From assembly GCA_044449065.1 (NCBI GenBank), contig JBIOHP010000017.1, positions 13,064 to 77,063 of the forward strand: 64,000 nucleotides of DNA, given 5' to 3'. This DNA is from JBIOHP01 sp044449065 (GTDB lineage: Bacteria; Bacteroidota; Ignavibacteria; UBA10030; SZUA-254). Positions 28,213-36,462 of the stretch are shown piece by piece (position 1 is the stretch's first letter; every line of letters starts with the position of its first letter). The notes under the pieces were generated by a model, which was not told where the DNA came from, ran no database searches, and was given only the letters and a program-made list of their open reading frames with translations. Made by a program: the position numbers and the translations under genes.

Positions 28213-28599
28213 TTGTAAATATTTCCCTTGCTTTTTTAACTAAAAGTCCTTATATTATATATAGCATACGTACTGTATTATCATTATTACCTGTTTAGGG
28301 GCTATTTCCGCTTTTCTCTCATTCTCCCGCTCCCGTGAAGGAATGCGGGCATAACGCTCCGCATCAAACCTAGAGTCGGCTCACAGCGTCACCGTTCTCA
28401 TTCCACCCAAGATCGGCGGAAAGAGATCAAAGATTAAAATAAAATGAGATTATTGTGAGACATAATGACGACAAAATGGTGATTTTATGGAGACAAAGTG
28501 GAGACAAAATAGGGACAGAATGGGGACAGAAAAATGTTAAAAATATTGAATTCAGAATGTTTTAAACGATTCGAAAAAAAAGTGTCCCCATTTTGTTCC
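28213..28599 (+). repeat. Composite repeat with 11-base tandem array, copy 1
   Basis: The order is: an AT-rich left end starting TTGTAAATATTTCCC and running through TTTTTTAACTAAAAGTCC to an ATATATAG stretch, a palindromic block (28318-28425), seven tandem units of 11 bases (28459-28535, consensus GACARAATGGG, no gaps), a spacer, and an inverted unit TGTCCCCATTTTGTTCC (28583-28599). The second copy is at 59818-60313 in the other orientation. Two frames here that read through the array are products of the repeat, not genes. The rest of 27785-29114 is repeat debris; no gene or tRNA is seen. Confidence 0.7.
28318..28425. repeat. 107-base-type palindromic repeat, degenerate copy
   Basis: It starts CTCATTCTCCCGC, passes through GGAATGCGGGCATAACGCTCC, and ends GGCGGAAAGAG, with the same layout as the copies at 28807-28913 and 60005-60111. 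It is the most changed of the three. Confidence 0.55.
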
Positions 28600-28719
28600 A
28601 ATAATTTTAAATTTCCAATTTCCCAATTCTTGCAGGCGAACGCCGATACGATACGCTGCGTCATACAGAAATGCAGTACGGAGCGCCAACGATAGAGAGC
28701 AGTAATACAACACAAGGAT

Positions 28720-28776
28720 CAACACCGTCGGAAAGTTCCGAGTTCTTGGACGCGTCTGCACTGTCCACGTTGTCCG
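28720..28776. repeat. 57-base repeat, copy B
   Basis: The partner of 27970-28026; shared core TTCTTGGACG, then GTCTGCACTG. Here the palindrome reads GTCGGAAAGTTCCGA. Confidence 0.6.
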
Positions 28777-28806
28777 AATTATTTTTCTTCATCCCATCGC
28801 GGATCT

Positions 28807-28913
28807 CTCGTTCCACCGCTCCCGCGGTGGAATGCTGATATGACGCTCCGCGTCAGGCAGTGATTGGGCGCAGAGCGCCTCGGATTTTATTCCCCCGGAG
28901 ACCGGGGGAACTA
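28807..28913. repeat. 107-base palindromic repeat, copy 2
   Basis: The ends CTCGTTCC and GGGGGAACTAG are inverted, with inner CACCGCTCCCGCGGTGG and TGACGCTCCGCGTCA palindromes and GGCGCAGAGCGCC. The exact length, 107 bases, is the same as the copy at 60005-60111. Layout recalls the widespread long palindromes with CTCGTTCC ends described in several phyla, but this was not checked. Confidence 0.7.
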
Positions 28914-29114
28914 GCAATCTGAGAGTGGGATAACAAGTAAAATATCAACGGAAGAACTATTCTTTGTTTCTTTTTGAGAAAATCATATATTTCAATCTAT
29001 CCGGAACATCCTGTGAGTTATTACTTTATATAACAATCTGAGAGAGCCGAAGTTTGTATGATCGATCAAAGAAGCTTAAACAACAGCGAACCCTAACCAA
29101 CAACTGAGGGAATT

Positions 29115-29633
29115 ATGAAACACAAACATGGATTTTTACTAATCACCGCTATCATCTTTGCGCTATTACTGTGGGGATGCAAGTCGTCCGAAGAGAGTCA
29201 AAATGATCAGAATACCGCGCCGCCCCCGTCGAAGGTCGAGAAAAAAGCCGAACAGCCGCCCCCTCCCGCCCCCGCGGAACAGAAGGACACGGTTAAATCG
29301 GAACCGCCGGCGCCTCAAGTGCAGCCCGAACAAAAGCCGGCCGAAACCGTTCAGCCGGAAACGCAAATAAGCCATGAGTTGCCGAAGGGAAATTTCTCGG
29401 TGCAAATCGGCGCCTTTGCCATGCCGGATAAAGCGGATCAATGGGCTTCGCTCGCCCGAACTCGGTTTGGCAAAAGCGTGTTCACCTTGAAGGATGAAAA
29501 GACCAACAATACAAAAGTACTCGTCGGCGAATTCAGCGTCAAAGACGAAGCCCGGACGTTCAGAGATCAGATCGTCCAGCAGTATCCCGATGATTACAAA
29601 GACGCCTGGGTGTATGAGGTACCGCATCAATAA
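29115..29633 (+). CDS. SPOR-domain lipoprotein with proline-rich linker
   Basis: The signal peptide ends LLLWGC (Cys22), so the protein is lipid-anchored. Residues about 35-88 are a proline/glutamate-rich linker (PPPPAPAEQKD and similar), and residues about 93-170 form a SPOR domain (starts NFSVQIGAFAMPDKADQWA). SPOR domains bind stem-peptide-free glycan at the septum. The next SPOR gene overlaps its 3' end by 20 bases, suggesting coupled translation. The 172-residue length is small for the family. Function in division is inferred from the domain only. Confidence 0.85.
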   Translation: MKHKHGFLLITAIIFALLLWGCKSSEESQNDQNTAPPPSKVEKKAEQPPPPAPAEQKDTVKSEPPAPQVQPEQKPAETVQPETQISHELPKGNFSVQIGAFAMPDKADQWASLARTRFGKSVFTLKDEKTNNTKVLVGEFSVKDEARTFRDQIVQQYPDDYKDAWVYEVPHQ

Positions 29634-30180
29634 ATATTGGCGCCAACGCGCCGCTGAAATTGTATTTTTCTTATTATGTTTCAGCGTGATCGGAATTCTT
29701 TCCTTCTCGGGATGCGCAAGCTCCGAAAAGACGAAGGAGAAAGAATCGTTGGATGATTTCCTGGCAAAATCAGAAAAGAACTTCAATCCCTCCGATTATG
29801 ATAAAGATGTAAAAACGGTCATTCAGGAAGCATCGGGCAAACCCATCCCGGGAAAAGACAGCGCTAAAACCGTTGCGGTTATCTCCGATACGGTCACAGG
29901 ATACAGAGTTCAGGTGCTCTTTACCCAGGATATTGAAGCGGCGAACGGCGCGCGGGATACGCTGCAAGCGCTTCTTCCTGATGAATATATTTATATCGTA
30001 TACGAGCCGCCGTATTATAAAGTCCGCGTTGGGAATTATACAGATCGTGTGACGGCAAACGATATGCAGAAAAAAATTATCGCGAAAGGATATACCGACG
30101 CATGGGTTGTGCCCGATAAAGTCATCATCAACCTCCCCCCGATACGGCAAACTCCTCCCGGGGATCAGAAACAGAATTGA
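29614..30180 (+). CDS. Second SPOR-domain lipoprotein
   Basis: The frame is open upstream, but ATG at 29614 gives MRYRINKYWRQRAAEIVFFL and a lipobox (FSGC, Cys34). It overlaps the end of the previous gene by 20 bases, a common sign of translational coupling. The C-terminal SPOR domain (about 105-175) begins near VTGYRVQVLFTQDIEAANGA and ends DAWVVPDK. Together with the first SPOR protein it forms a small two-gene unit. A GAGTCA-type repeat follows. Confidence 0.82.
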   Translation: MRYRINKYWRQRAAEIVFFLLCFSVIGILSFSGCASSEKTKEKESLDDFLAKSEKNFNPSDYDKDVKTVIQEASGKPIPGKDSAKTVAVISDTVTGYRVQVLFTQDIEAANGARDTLQALLPDEYIYIVYEPPYYKVRVGNYTDRVTANDMQKKIIAKGYTDAWVVPDKVIINLPPIRQTPPGDQKQN

Positions 30181-30207
30181 GGGGAATTAGAGTGGGAGAA
30201 TAATAGT

Positions 30208-30359
30208 GTGCTGAAATACATAATGCGGAGTCACCCTGAACTTGTTTCAGGGTCTGAACTTAAACAGATGCTGATCCCGACACTTCGGGACAGCATGACT
30301 CAGAAGAATGGGAAAATAATTTGGGGGACAACCCCGGTACGGATTGGGTATTTCAGCAC
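30208..30359. repeat. GAGTCA-type repeat with perfect 12-base inverted ends
   Basis: This 152-base copy has the best ends of the family: GTGCTGAAATAC at 30208-30219 and GTATTTCAGCAC at 30348-30359, a perfect 12-base match. Inside are CCCTGAACTTGTTTCAGGG and ATGCTGTCCCGA-like hairpins with GGAGTCA...TGACTC. It sits between two converging genes. Confidence 0.8.
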
Positions 30360-30363
30360 CCTG

Positions 30364-32076
30364 TTAAGGTTTTAAGCGAAGGACAACCCCTTCGAGAGGC
30401 CAGCGCGCACGAAGTTTAAGGGTATCTTTATAGACAGAAAATCGCTCAGCCGGTTGAAAAGGATAGGGTCGCCCGAAGGTATAGCGTCCATTGCCATCCG
30501 TATCCCTGAACACAAAAAATGAATAGGTTCCTTCGGGCACATTCTCGAATGAAAACGGTCCCGGCTTCGATAGTATTTGCTGCTTCGTTTTCGTGATCAC
30601 CGCATTGACCGGAAACAAATTGATGACGATGTTCCCGGACGCCGAAGCCGCTTCATCAATAACCTCCCCGCTAACACTTGAGAGAATCGATTGCGCGATT
30701 GTTTGGAAATGGATACTTAACGTGCTGTCTTTGTAATGATTATGCGCGGGGACATCCCTGACTGAATCGAGATTAATTTTTATGATATAGGGCATGCTGT
30801 AACGGTAAGGATGCGCAGGGATGAACACCGTTTTCGTTGATCCCCACCAGGAGAATGCGCCATCAACTTTTGTTTTTCCGGAATCCGTGATTGTGAATCC
30901 ATGTTCGAACATGGATGTGACAATAGGTTTATCGAATGCTATGAAAAACGAATCGCCCGCGTCAACATTTTTACTTCCTTCAATGATATTTGTTATCTTC
31001 ACTTTTGGCTTTATGGTATCCGGCGCGCTTTCTCCGGTAAACACAGTCCCGCCTGGATTCAGGAAGATGGAATTCCCTTTCAGATCTTGCAGGTTGGTAA
31101 CGATGATCCGGTAGCCCTTGTCTTTTTCTTGGTCGGCAGTAATGAGCTGCGCCGCAATTGCAGAATCCCCGAAAACGGATATATCCTTCAAGTCAAGTGT
31201 TGCTTGAGTTAGCGTATCGAACACTCTGATGTACTGCAATTTTAAGCTCGTTGTATCGATCACTTTGCTGAAGCGGATGACGACATGATTTTTATCTGTT
31301 GATAATACTTTTGCAAGAAACGGGCGCGTCGTATCTTCTTTCGTCAACCGAAATTGCATATTCACCTTATGCGAACTATCATTGGTAAGAACAACATCAC
31401 GCGGCAATAAACCGTACTCATCAACCTGCCGGTCGTATTGAAAGTTTTTGTATTCATCCCGGACTGCCATAACCCGGTACATTCCCACCTTGAGATACGG
31501 AAGAATGAAAGAGCCGTCTTTTCCTGTCTGGGTCAGATAGTCGGGCTTGTTGATGGATGGATCAAGTGTATCGGGATGTTTGTACTGAAGGTCAAATGCA
31601 TAAATCATGATCCCTTCGGGGGAGCGATCGAATACCCTGCCCGTTATTGATGCGGTATCAATTTTATTGCCGGTGGAAAATGGCAAGCTGAATGCCTTCG
31701 CCATCCTGTTATTATGCAAGTCAATCACATCAGTGCCAATGGTCATGATATATGTGGTATTCGGTCTGAGTTTTGACCGGTATTCTATATCGACCCCTTT
31801 CCCTCCCCAGTTGTACTTCACTTTGCCCAAGTTGGGGGAGAAAAAGATTGATTGTTCAACGGACCGGTGATCGACGTACTTGCTGAACTCAAGATGGAGC
31901 TTTTCCTCGTTAAAATTGATAGTCTTGGGAAGCGGGTAAGTAGTTATGATTTGAGGAGGTACCGTATCCGGGGGTCCATAGGTCGGGGGAAACTGCCCTG
32001 CGCAATTCAGGTGGATCAGGATGCCCCCTCCCATTATTAAGAATAATAGCGCAATCCCAAATATTTTATTAACCAC
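30364..32076 (-). CDS. Ig-like (Big_5-type) lipoprotein
   Basis: The start is GTG at 32076. The N-terminus is a signal peptide with the sequence HLNCAG, a weak lipobox (Asn at -1), so lipid anchoring is likely but not sure. The first domain (about 35-135) has the pattern PPQIITTYPLP...F.F.K.V...V, typical of the Big_5 bacterial Ig domains seen in Bacteroidota lipoproteins with PPxGPxDTxPPQ starts. A carboxypeptidase-regulatory-like domain (about 138-210) and two more Ig-like parts follow. The role is likely structural at the outer surface or periplasm. The start lies in an AT-rich gap after the next gene, so it has its own promoter. Confidence 0.75.
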   Translation of the reverse strand: MVNKIFGIALLFLIMGGGILIHLNCAGQFPPTYGPPDTVPPQIITTYPLPKTINFNEEKLHLEFSKYVDHRSVEQSIFFSPNLGKVKYNWGGKGVDIEYRSKLRPNTTYIMTIGTDVIDLHNNRMAKAFSLPFSTGNKIDTASITGRVFDRSPEGIMIYAFDLQYKHPDTLDPSINKPDYLTQTGKDGSFILPYLKVGMYRVMAVRDEYKNFQYDRQVDEYGLLPRDVVLTNDSSHKVNMQFRLTKEDTTRPFLAKVLSTDKNHVVIRFSKVIDTTSLKLQYIRVFDTLTQATLDLKDISVFGDSAIAAQLITADQEKDKGYRIIVTNLQDLKGNSIFLNPGGTVFTGESAPDTIKPKVKITNIIEGSKNVDAGDSFFIAFDKPIVTSMFEHGFTITDSGKTKVDGAFSWWGSTKTVFIPAHPYRYSMPYIIKINLDSVRDVPAHNHYKDSTLSIHFQTIAQSILSSVSGEVIDEAASASGNIVINLFPVNAVITKTKQQILSKPGPFSFENVPEGTYSFFVFRDTDGNGRYTFGRPYPFQPAERFSVYKDTLKLRARWPLEGVVLRLKP

Positions 32077-32171
32077 CGGAACTATTTGATTATTTTGTTG
32101 TTATTAGATACGAACAGGATAATATAGCTAAATTATCAGCAATGTGAAAAAGGGGGCGATTAGAGAAAATA

Positions 32172-32283
32172 GGGCAATCACGCGATGGACGGATGGGACT
32201 GTAGGTGAATAGAAATCCGCTTAAGGTGGATATGGTGAACGATGATAACGATGATCCACACGTTGCGAGGTTGCCCTTTTTAT
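32172..32283 (+). other. Long-range hairpin with T-run, possible bidirectional terminator or small RNA
   Basis: GGGCAA at 32172-32177 pairs with TTGCCC at 32271-32276, followed on the plus strand by TTTTTTATTT; the inner CGC/GCG and ATCC/GGAT pairs (32181-32231) extend the fold. On the minus strand the outer stem is followed by TATTTTC, fitting as terminator of mltG. No plus-strand gene is upstream, so a small RNA is also possible. Confidence 0.35.
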
Positions 32284-32335
32284 TTATTCCATTGCTTGGT
32301 ATTCCACAATTTTCAGCACGATAAACATTCCCACG

Positions 32336-33370
32336 TTATTTAGGTTTTCCGGCTTGATTCCCTGTAGCTTTCGACGTGTCTTGCTCTTCGCGGATTTTTT
32401 TCAACTTTTGAACAGCGTGTAAATGTTCTTGGTAGGTTTTCGTAAATGTATGTCCACCCTTCCCGTTAGCCACAAAATAGAGATACGGGACTTTCTTTGG
32501 ATGTAACGCAGCAAAAATCGATGCGCGTCCCGGATTATTAACCGGTCCCGGGGGCATACCCCGGTGCAAGTAGGTATTATACGGGGATGGGATTTTCGTG
32601 TCGCCATGTTTCAAAACACGGGGACCATCGGTAATGACATATTGAATTGTTGGATCCGCTTGCAAGGGGATACCCTTTTTTATGCGATTCATATACACGC
32701 CGGCAATGATAGCGCGCTCGGAATCAATACGGGTTTCTCCATCGATGATCGACGCAAGCGCAAGTATCTGTGTGAGCGTCATCTTTTTTGCCTGTGCCTG
32801 AACGGCAATCGAGTCGTTCCAATATTTCCAAAAATCCTGAACCATCGTCTGAACTATTACCCGTTCATCCGTCTGCCAATAAAATTTATAGGTGCTCGGT
32901 AAAAGGTAACCCTCCAGAGTTAGGCTCTCCGATCCAAACTGTTTAGCAAGCACCGGGCTAATGACAAATGACATAAATTTCGATGAATCGATTCCCAGGT
33001 GCCGTCTGAATACCCTCGCCTGCCGTTGGGCAGTCATCCCTTCAGGCACGGATACTGTTATCCATTCAACAGTAGTTCCGTAGCGCAGGTCTTCGAGTAT
33101 ATCGGTATTCGACATGCCGCTTTTAAAACGGTATTTTCCAATTTGGATGCGGGTGGTAAATTTCCTCCACCGTGCTGCAAGTTCGAAGAACAATTTATTT
33201 GATAAGACTCCTTTGGCTTCAAGGGTATCGGTGATTTGAGAAAAGTTTTCACCCCGTGATATTACAACTATCCGGTCTCCCTCGAAATTATTCGGCGCAT
33301 AGAATAATAGATAGTAAAAGACAAGCGCAATGGCCGCTAATATTAAAACCGTATAGGAAAAACCCTTCAT
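32336..33370 (-). CDS. mltG: Endolytic murein transglycosylase MltG
   Basis: MltG cuts nascent glycan chains near the inner membrane and is thought to end glycan polymerisation. The 344 residues show an N-terminal membrane anchor (TVLILAAIALVFYYLLFY), a LysM-like/YceG part, and the catalytic segment ASIIDGETRIDSERAIIAGVYMNRI followed by GIPLQADPTIQYV. The Glu in GET is the expected catalytic residue; the first residue of the usual EKET motif is Asp here. It overlaps tsaD by 4 bases (ATGA), so the two are translationally coupled. Confidence 0.93.
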   Translation of the reverse strand: MKGFSYTVLILAAIALVFYYLLFYAPNNFEGDRIVVISRGENFSQITDTLEAKGVLSNKLFFELAARWRKFTTRIQIGKYRFKSGMSNTDILEDLRYGTTVEWITVSVPEGMTAQRQARVFRRHLGIDSSKFMSFVISPVLAKQFGSESLTLEGYLLPSTYKFYWQTDERVIVQTMVQDFWKYWNDSIAVQAQAKKMTLTQILALASIIDGETRIDSERAIIAGVYMNRIKKGIPLQADPTIQYVITDGPRVLKHGDTKIPSPYNTYLHRGMPPGPVNNPGRASIFAALHPKKVPYLYFVANGKGGHTFTKTYQEHLHAVQKLKKIREEQDTSKATGNQAGKPK

Positions 33371-34407
33371 AAGCTTATGTTTGCCACGGCATTGAGTTCA
33401 TACGTTGATTTGAGTCCCATGTTGAATCTCATCCACCCGACCATTGCGATCATCGCGGCATTATCTGTGCAATATTCCATGGAGGGAATAAACAACCGGA
33501 ATTTCTCTTTCTCTTGAAGATTTGTCAAACGGCGCTGGAGTTCTGAATTTGCCGAGACTCCACCGGCGATTGCAACATCACGGACTTTATATTTACGGAC
33601 GGCTGTACTTATCTTACCGGATAACACGTCTACAATGGCTGCCTGAAAACTCGCGCTTAAATCTGCCAGTAATTTTGGATCGAGCGATTGCGGCTTTCCT
33701 TCTTTAGGCGCAAGCCCGTGATCACGAAGCCAGTAAAGCATGAATGTTTTTATACCGCTGAAACTAAAATCAAAACTTCCTTCGTCAAGAAACGACCTGG
33801 GGAATTTCACAAAAGAAGGGTTTCCTTCCTTTGCGAGTTTATCAATATAAGGACCGCCGGGGAATCCTAGGCCGAGCATTTTGGCAACTTTATCGAACGC
33901 TTCCCCCGCAGCGTCATCGAGTGTTTCGCCTAATAATTCATGATCAAAAAGCGCTCGAACCAACACGAGCTGAGTATGTCCCCCTGACACGAGCAGACAA
34001 AGAAAAGGATATGCCGGTTTTGGATCATTAATAAAATTAGAATACAAATGAGCTTCTAAATGGTTCACACCGATAACGGGAATATTTAAACTGTACGCCA
34101 TTGCTTTTGCAAAATTTACACCGACAAGGAGCGCACCGATAAGTCCGGGTCCAAAGGTAACGGCAATACCGTTTAATTCTTCTTTGTTGACTCCTGATAT
34201 CTTCAACGATTCATCCACAACTGGAACAATCAGCCGTTGATGCGCTCGGGATGCTAATTCTGGAACTACGCCGCCATATTTCCGGTGAACGAACTGGGAA
34301 GAGATAATATTCGATAATATCTCCCCATCCCGCATCACAGCGGCGGATGTTTCATCGCACGACGATTCAATCCCGAGTATCACCATTGAATGCTCATTTG
34401 ATTTCAT
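33367..34407 (-). CDS. tsaD: tRNA N6-adenosine threonylcarbamoyltransferase TsaD
   Basis: TsaD transfers threonylcarbamoyl to A37 of ANN-decoding tRNAs, with TsaB and TsaE. The 346 residues have the ASKHA fold with ESSCDETSAAV near 14-24, the metal-binding HLEAH (116-120), and SGGHT (141-145), plus GVSANSELRR-like motif near 285. The frame's first Met gives a seven-residue extension; Met8 (34386) is equally likely by comparison with relatives that start M-ILGIESSCDE. It is followed by mltG, overlapping by 4 bases. Confidence 0.96.
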   Translation of the reverse strand: MKSNEHSMVILGIESSCDETSAAVMRDGEILSNIISSQFVHRKYGGVVPELASRAHQRLIVPVVDESLKISGVNKEELNGIAVTFGPGLIGALLVGVNFAKAMAYSLNIPVIGVNHLEAHLYSNFINDPKPAYPFLCLLVSGGHTQLVLVRALFDHELLGETLDDAAGEAFDKVAKMLGLGFPGGPYIDKLAKEGNPSFVKFPRSFLDEGSFDFSFSGIKTFMLYWLRDHGLAPKEGKPQSLDPKLLADLSASFQAAIVDVLSGKISTAVRKYKVRDVAIAGGVSANSELQRRLTNLQEKEKFRLFIPSMEYCTDNAAMIAMVGWMRFNMGLKSTYELNAVANISL

Positions 34408-34586
34408 GAAATTGTATTACTAATACGCAGGATATTTATCTGGAGAAAAAAATAACCTATAATTTGTACTTGTATGATAGAAGTACTCGTGTTTGATCAG
34501 GTTGGGCAATTCAGGCGTTTCGTAATTGGAAAATTGACGGCTTTAATCGATATTTCATTAAAATAATATACTAAATATCGTTAAAA

Positions 34587-35567
34587 ATGGAAAATTTTGT
34601 TATCCGGACTCATCAATTAAAAAAAATCTTTTCAAGCCGCGAGAAAGGAACGGCCCGTGACGTTGAAGCAGTTGCCGGCATAGATCTTGATGTGCAACAG
34701 AATGAAATTTTTGGTTTGCTGGGACCGAACGGAGCGGGGAAAACCACGGCAATGCGAATGCTCTGCACGCTCTTATCGCCAACTTCGGGGGATGCAACAG
34801 TGGTGGAATATGATCTTCAAACCCAACACCGACAGATACGTGGACATATCGGATACGTAAGTCAAAAAGGAGGAATGGAAAAACGCCAGACCGGCAGAGA
34901 AAATTTACTCCTTCAAGCGAGGTTATACGGAATGGAGCGAAGTAACGGGCAGAAGAGAGTAAATGAAGTAATTGAAGCGCTCGGTCTATCATCGTATGCA
35001 GATAGGAGGGCAAGCACCTATTCCGGCGGACAGAAAAGAATCTTCGATCTGGCTTCCGGGATCATCCATAAACCAAAATTACTCTTTCTCGATGAACCGA
35101 CGACAGGTCTCGACCCGCACAGCAGGACGCGGGTTTGGGAAGAAGTGAAAAAACTCCACCGGGAAGGAACGGCAATCTTCCTGACAACTCATTATCTTGA
35201 AGAAGCCGATATGCTTTGCAGCCGCGTAGCAATAATCGATTACGGTAAAATTGTCGCTCTTGATAACCCGGCGCAGCTCAAACATCAGATTTCGGGAGAT
35301 AGCATCATATTAGGATTTGAAAGACCCGATTATGCTCTCAAAGCGATGAACATTTTACAAACGCAATCATTTATCGATAATGTCCAAAATAACGAAACAG
35401 CATTGTCATTCTACGTTACAAACGGTGACGAGGCGATGCCGCTTATTATGAACATCGTTCATCAAAACGATATACCCCTAAAAACAATTCAGCTTGCAAG
35501 ACCCACACTGGATGATGTATTTCTGAAACTTACCGGAAGAACAATGCGGGAATCCGCGGAGGAATGA
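34587..35567 (+). CDS. ABC-2 exporter ATP-binding protein
   Basis: The protein has 326 residues with Walker A GPNGAGKT (46-53), signature YSGGQKR (145-151), and Walker B LLFLDEPTTGLD (165-176). The C-terminal extension beyond the ATPase (about 240-326) is of the DrrA/CcmA type. Such proteins power efflux of drugs, lipids or polysaccharide. The permease starts 5 bases after its stop, so the pair is one unit. The substrate is not readable. Walker and signature motifs are intact. Confidence 0.93.
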   Translation: MENFVIRTHQLKKIFSSREKGTARDVEAVAGIDLDVQQNEIFGLLGPNGAGKTTAMRMLCTLLSPTSGDATVVEYDLQTQHRQIRGHIGYVSQKGGMEKRQTGRENLLLQARLYGMERSNGQKRVNEVIEALGLSSYADRRASTYSGGQKRIFDLASGIIHKPKLLFLDEPTTGLDPHSRTRVWEEVKKLHREGTAIFLTTHYLEEADMLCSRVAIIDYGKIVALDNPAQLKHQISGDSIILGFERPDYALKAMNILQTQSFIDNVQNNETALSFYVTNGDEAMPLIMNIVHQNDIPLKTIQLARPTLDDVFLKLTGRTMRESAEE

Positions 35568-35571
35568 AAAT

Positions 35572-36336
35572 ATGAAAAAAAATTTCATCGATATTTATTT
35601 ATTATTAACTTCGGAATCGACTCTGCATATGCGGGAACCGATTTGGGTATTCGTTGGCATCTTTGAACCGCTCACATATTTGCTTCTATTTGCCCCGTTT
35701 CTGAACGGAGTCAAAACGATGCCGGGGTTTCCATCGGAAAATGTAATCCAATTTTTTGCCCCCGGTCTCCTTATTATGACTGCGCTGTTCGGGGCAAGCT
35801 ACGTTGGATTCGGATTGCTCGATAAAGTTGAATCAGGGGTGCTCGAAAGATACCGCGTTACACCGATCAGCCGCCTTTCTCTCGTCCTCGGTTATCTCTT
35901 AGAGAATGCGCTTGTCCTCCTTGTTCAGAGTTTTATCCTGCTTGTTTGTTCTCTCTTTTTCGGGTTACAATTTCATCTATTAGGATTAATCCTATTGTTC
36001 ATTCTTGTACTGCTTATCGGGATCGTGATGTCATCCGCTTCTTGCGCCTTATCATTGATTCTTAAAGACGGCGGAATTTTAGCAAGCGTCATAAATTTTG
36101 TCATCCTACCCGTTTATATATTATCGGGTATCATGCTCCCGTTAAAATTCGCTCCCTCGGTTATACAAACAGTAGCTCTTTTTAATCCTTTTTATTATGC
36201 TGTTACTGCCTCCCGGTCCTTGATCGACGGAATTATTATTGAACCATCTGTTTTTGCTGGATTTGGACTATTTGCGGTACTTGCAGTCTTCTCATTGATT
36301 TGGTTTATTAAAATTATGCAGGATACGGTTTCATAA
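35572..36336 (+). CDS. ABC-2 type exporter permease
   Basis: The 254 residues contain about six hydrophobic helices and the block KVESGVLERYRVTPISRLSL, typical of the ABC-2 family permeases. It pairs with the ATPase just upstream. The stop comes at 36334-36336. It should act in the inner membrane. Confidence 0.92.
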   Translation: MKKNFIDIYLLLTSESTLHMREPIWVFVGIFEPLTYLLLFAPFLNGVKTMPGFPSENVIQFFAPGLLIMTALFGASYVGFGLLDKVESGVLERYRVTPISRLSLVLGYLLENALVLLVQSFILLVCSLFFGLQFHLLGLILLFILVLLIGIVMSSASCALSLILKDGGILASVINFVILPVYILSGIMLPLKFAPSVIQTVALFNPFYYAVTASRSLIDGIIIEPSVFAGFGLFAVLAVFSLIWFIKIMQDTVS

Positions 36337-36391
36337 AAGCTAATTGCCTGAGCAGAAAATATTTAGCTACATTCTCGAAAATTTTATTGAT

Positions 36392-36420
36392 TTGCAAACA
36401 TTTTTAGTTTTTCCTATCTT
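36392..36420 (+). promoter_or_regulatory. Possible sigma-70-type promoter for the MacA-like gene
   Basis: TTGCAA (36392-36397), a 17-base spacer and TATCTT (36415-36420) lie 43 bases before the ATG at 36463. This suggests the exporter unit that follows is transcribed separately from the ABC-2 pair. Confidence 0.4.
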
Positions 36421-36462
36421 ATATACCGTCAATTTCAATAATATTCATTCTATTCAAGCATC

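Noticed and set aside
28459..28535. CRISPR-like array
   Set aside because: Units are 11 bases with no spacers; there are no cas genes in the window.
28485..28761. Two minus-strand frames of 69-76 residues
   Set aside because: They cover the array and palindromes of the composite repeat; the residue pattern follows the repeat.
29166..29786. Minus-strand frame of 206 residues
   Set aside because: Antisense shadow of the two SPOR genes; its arginine-rich repeats mirror the proline-rich linker.
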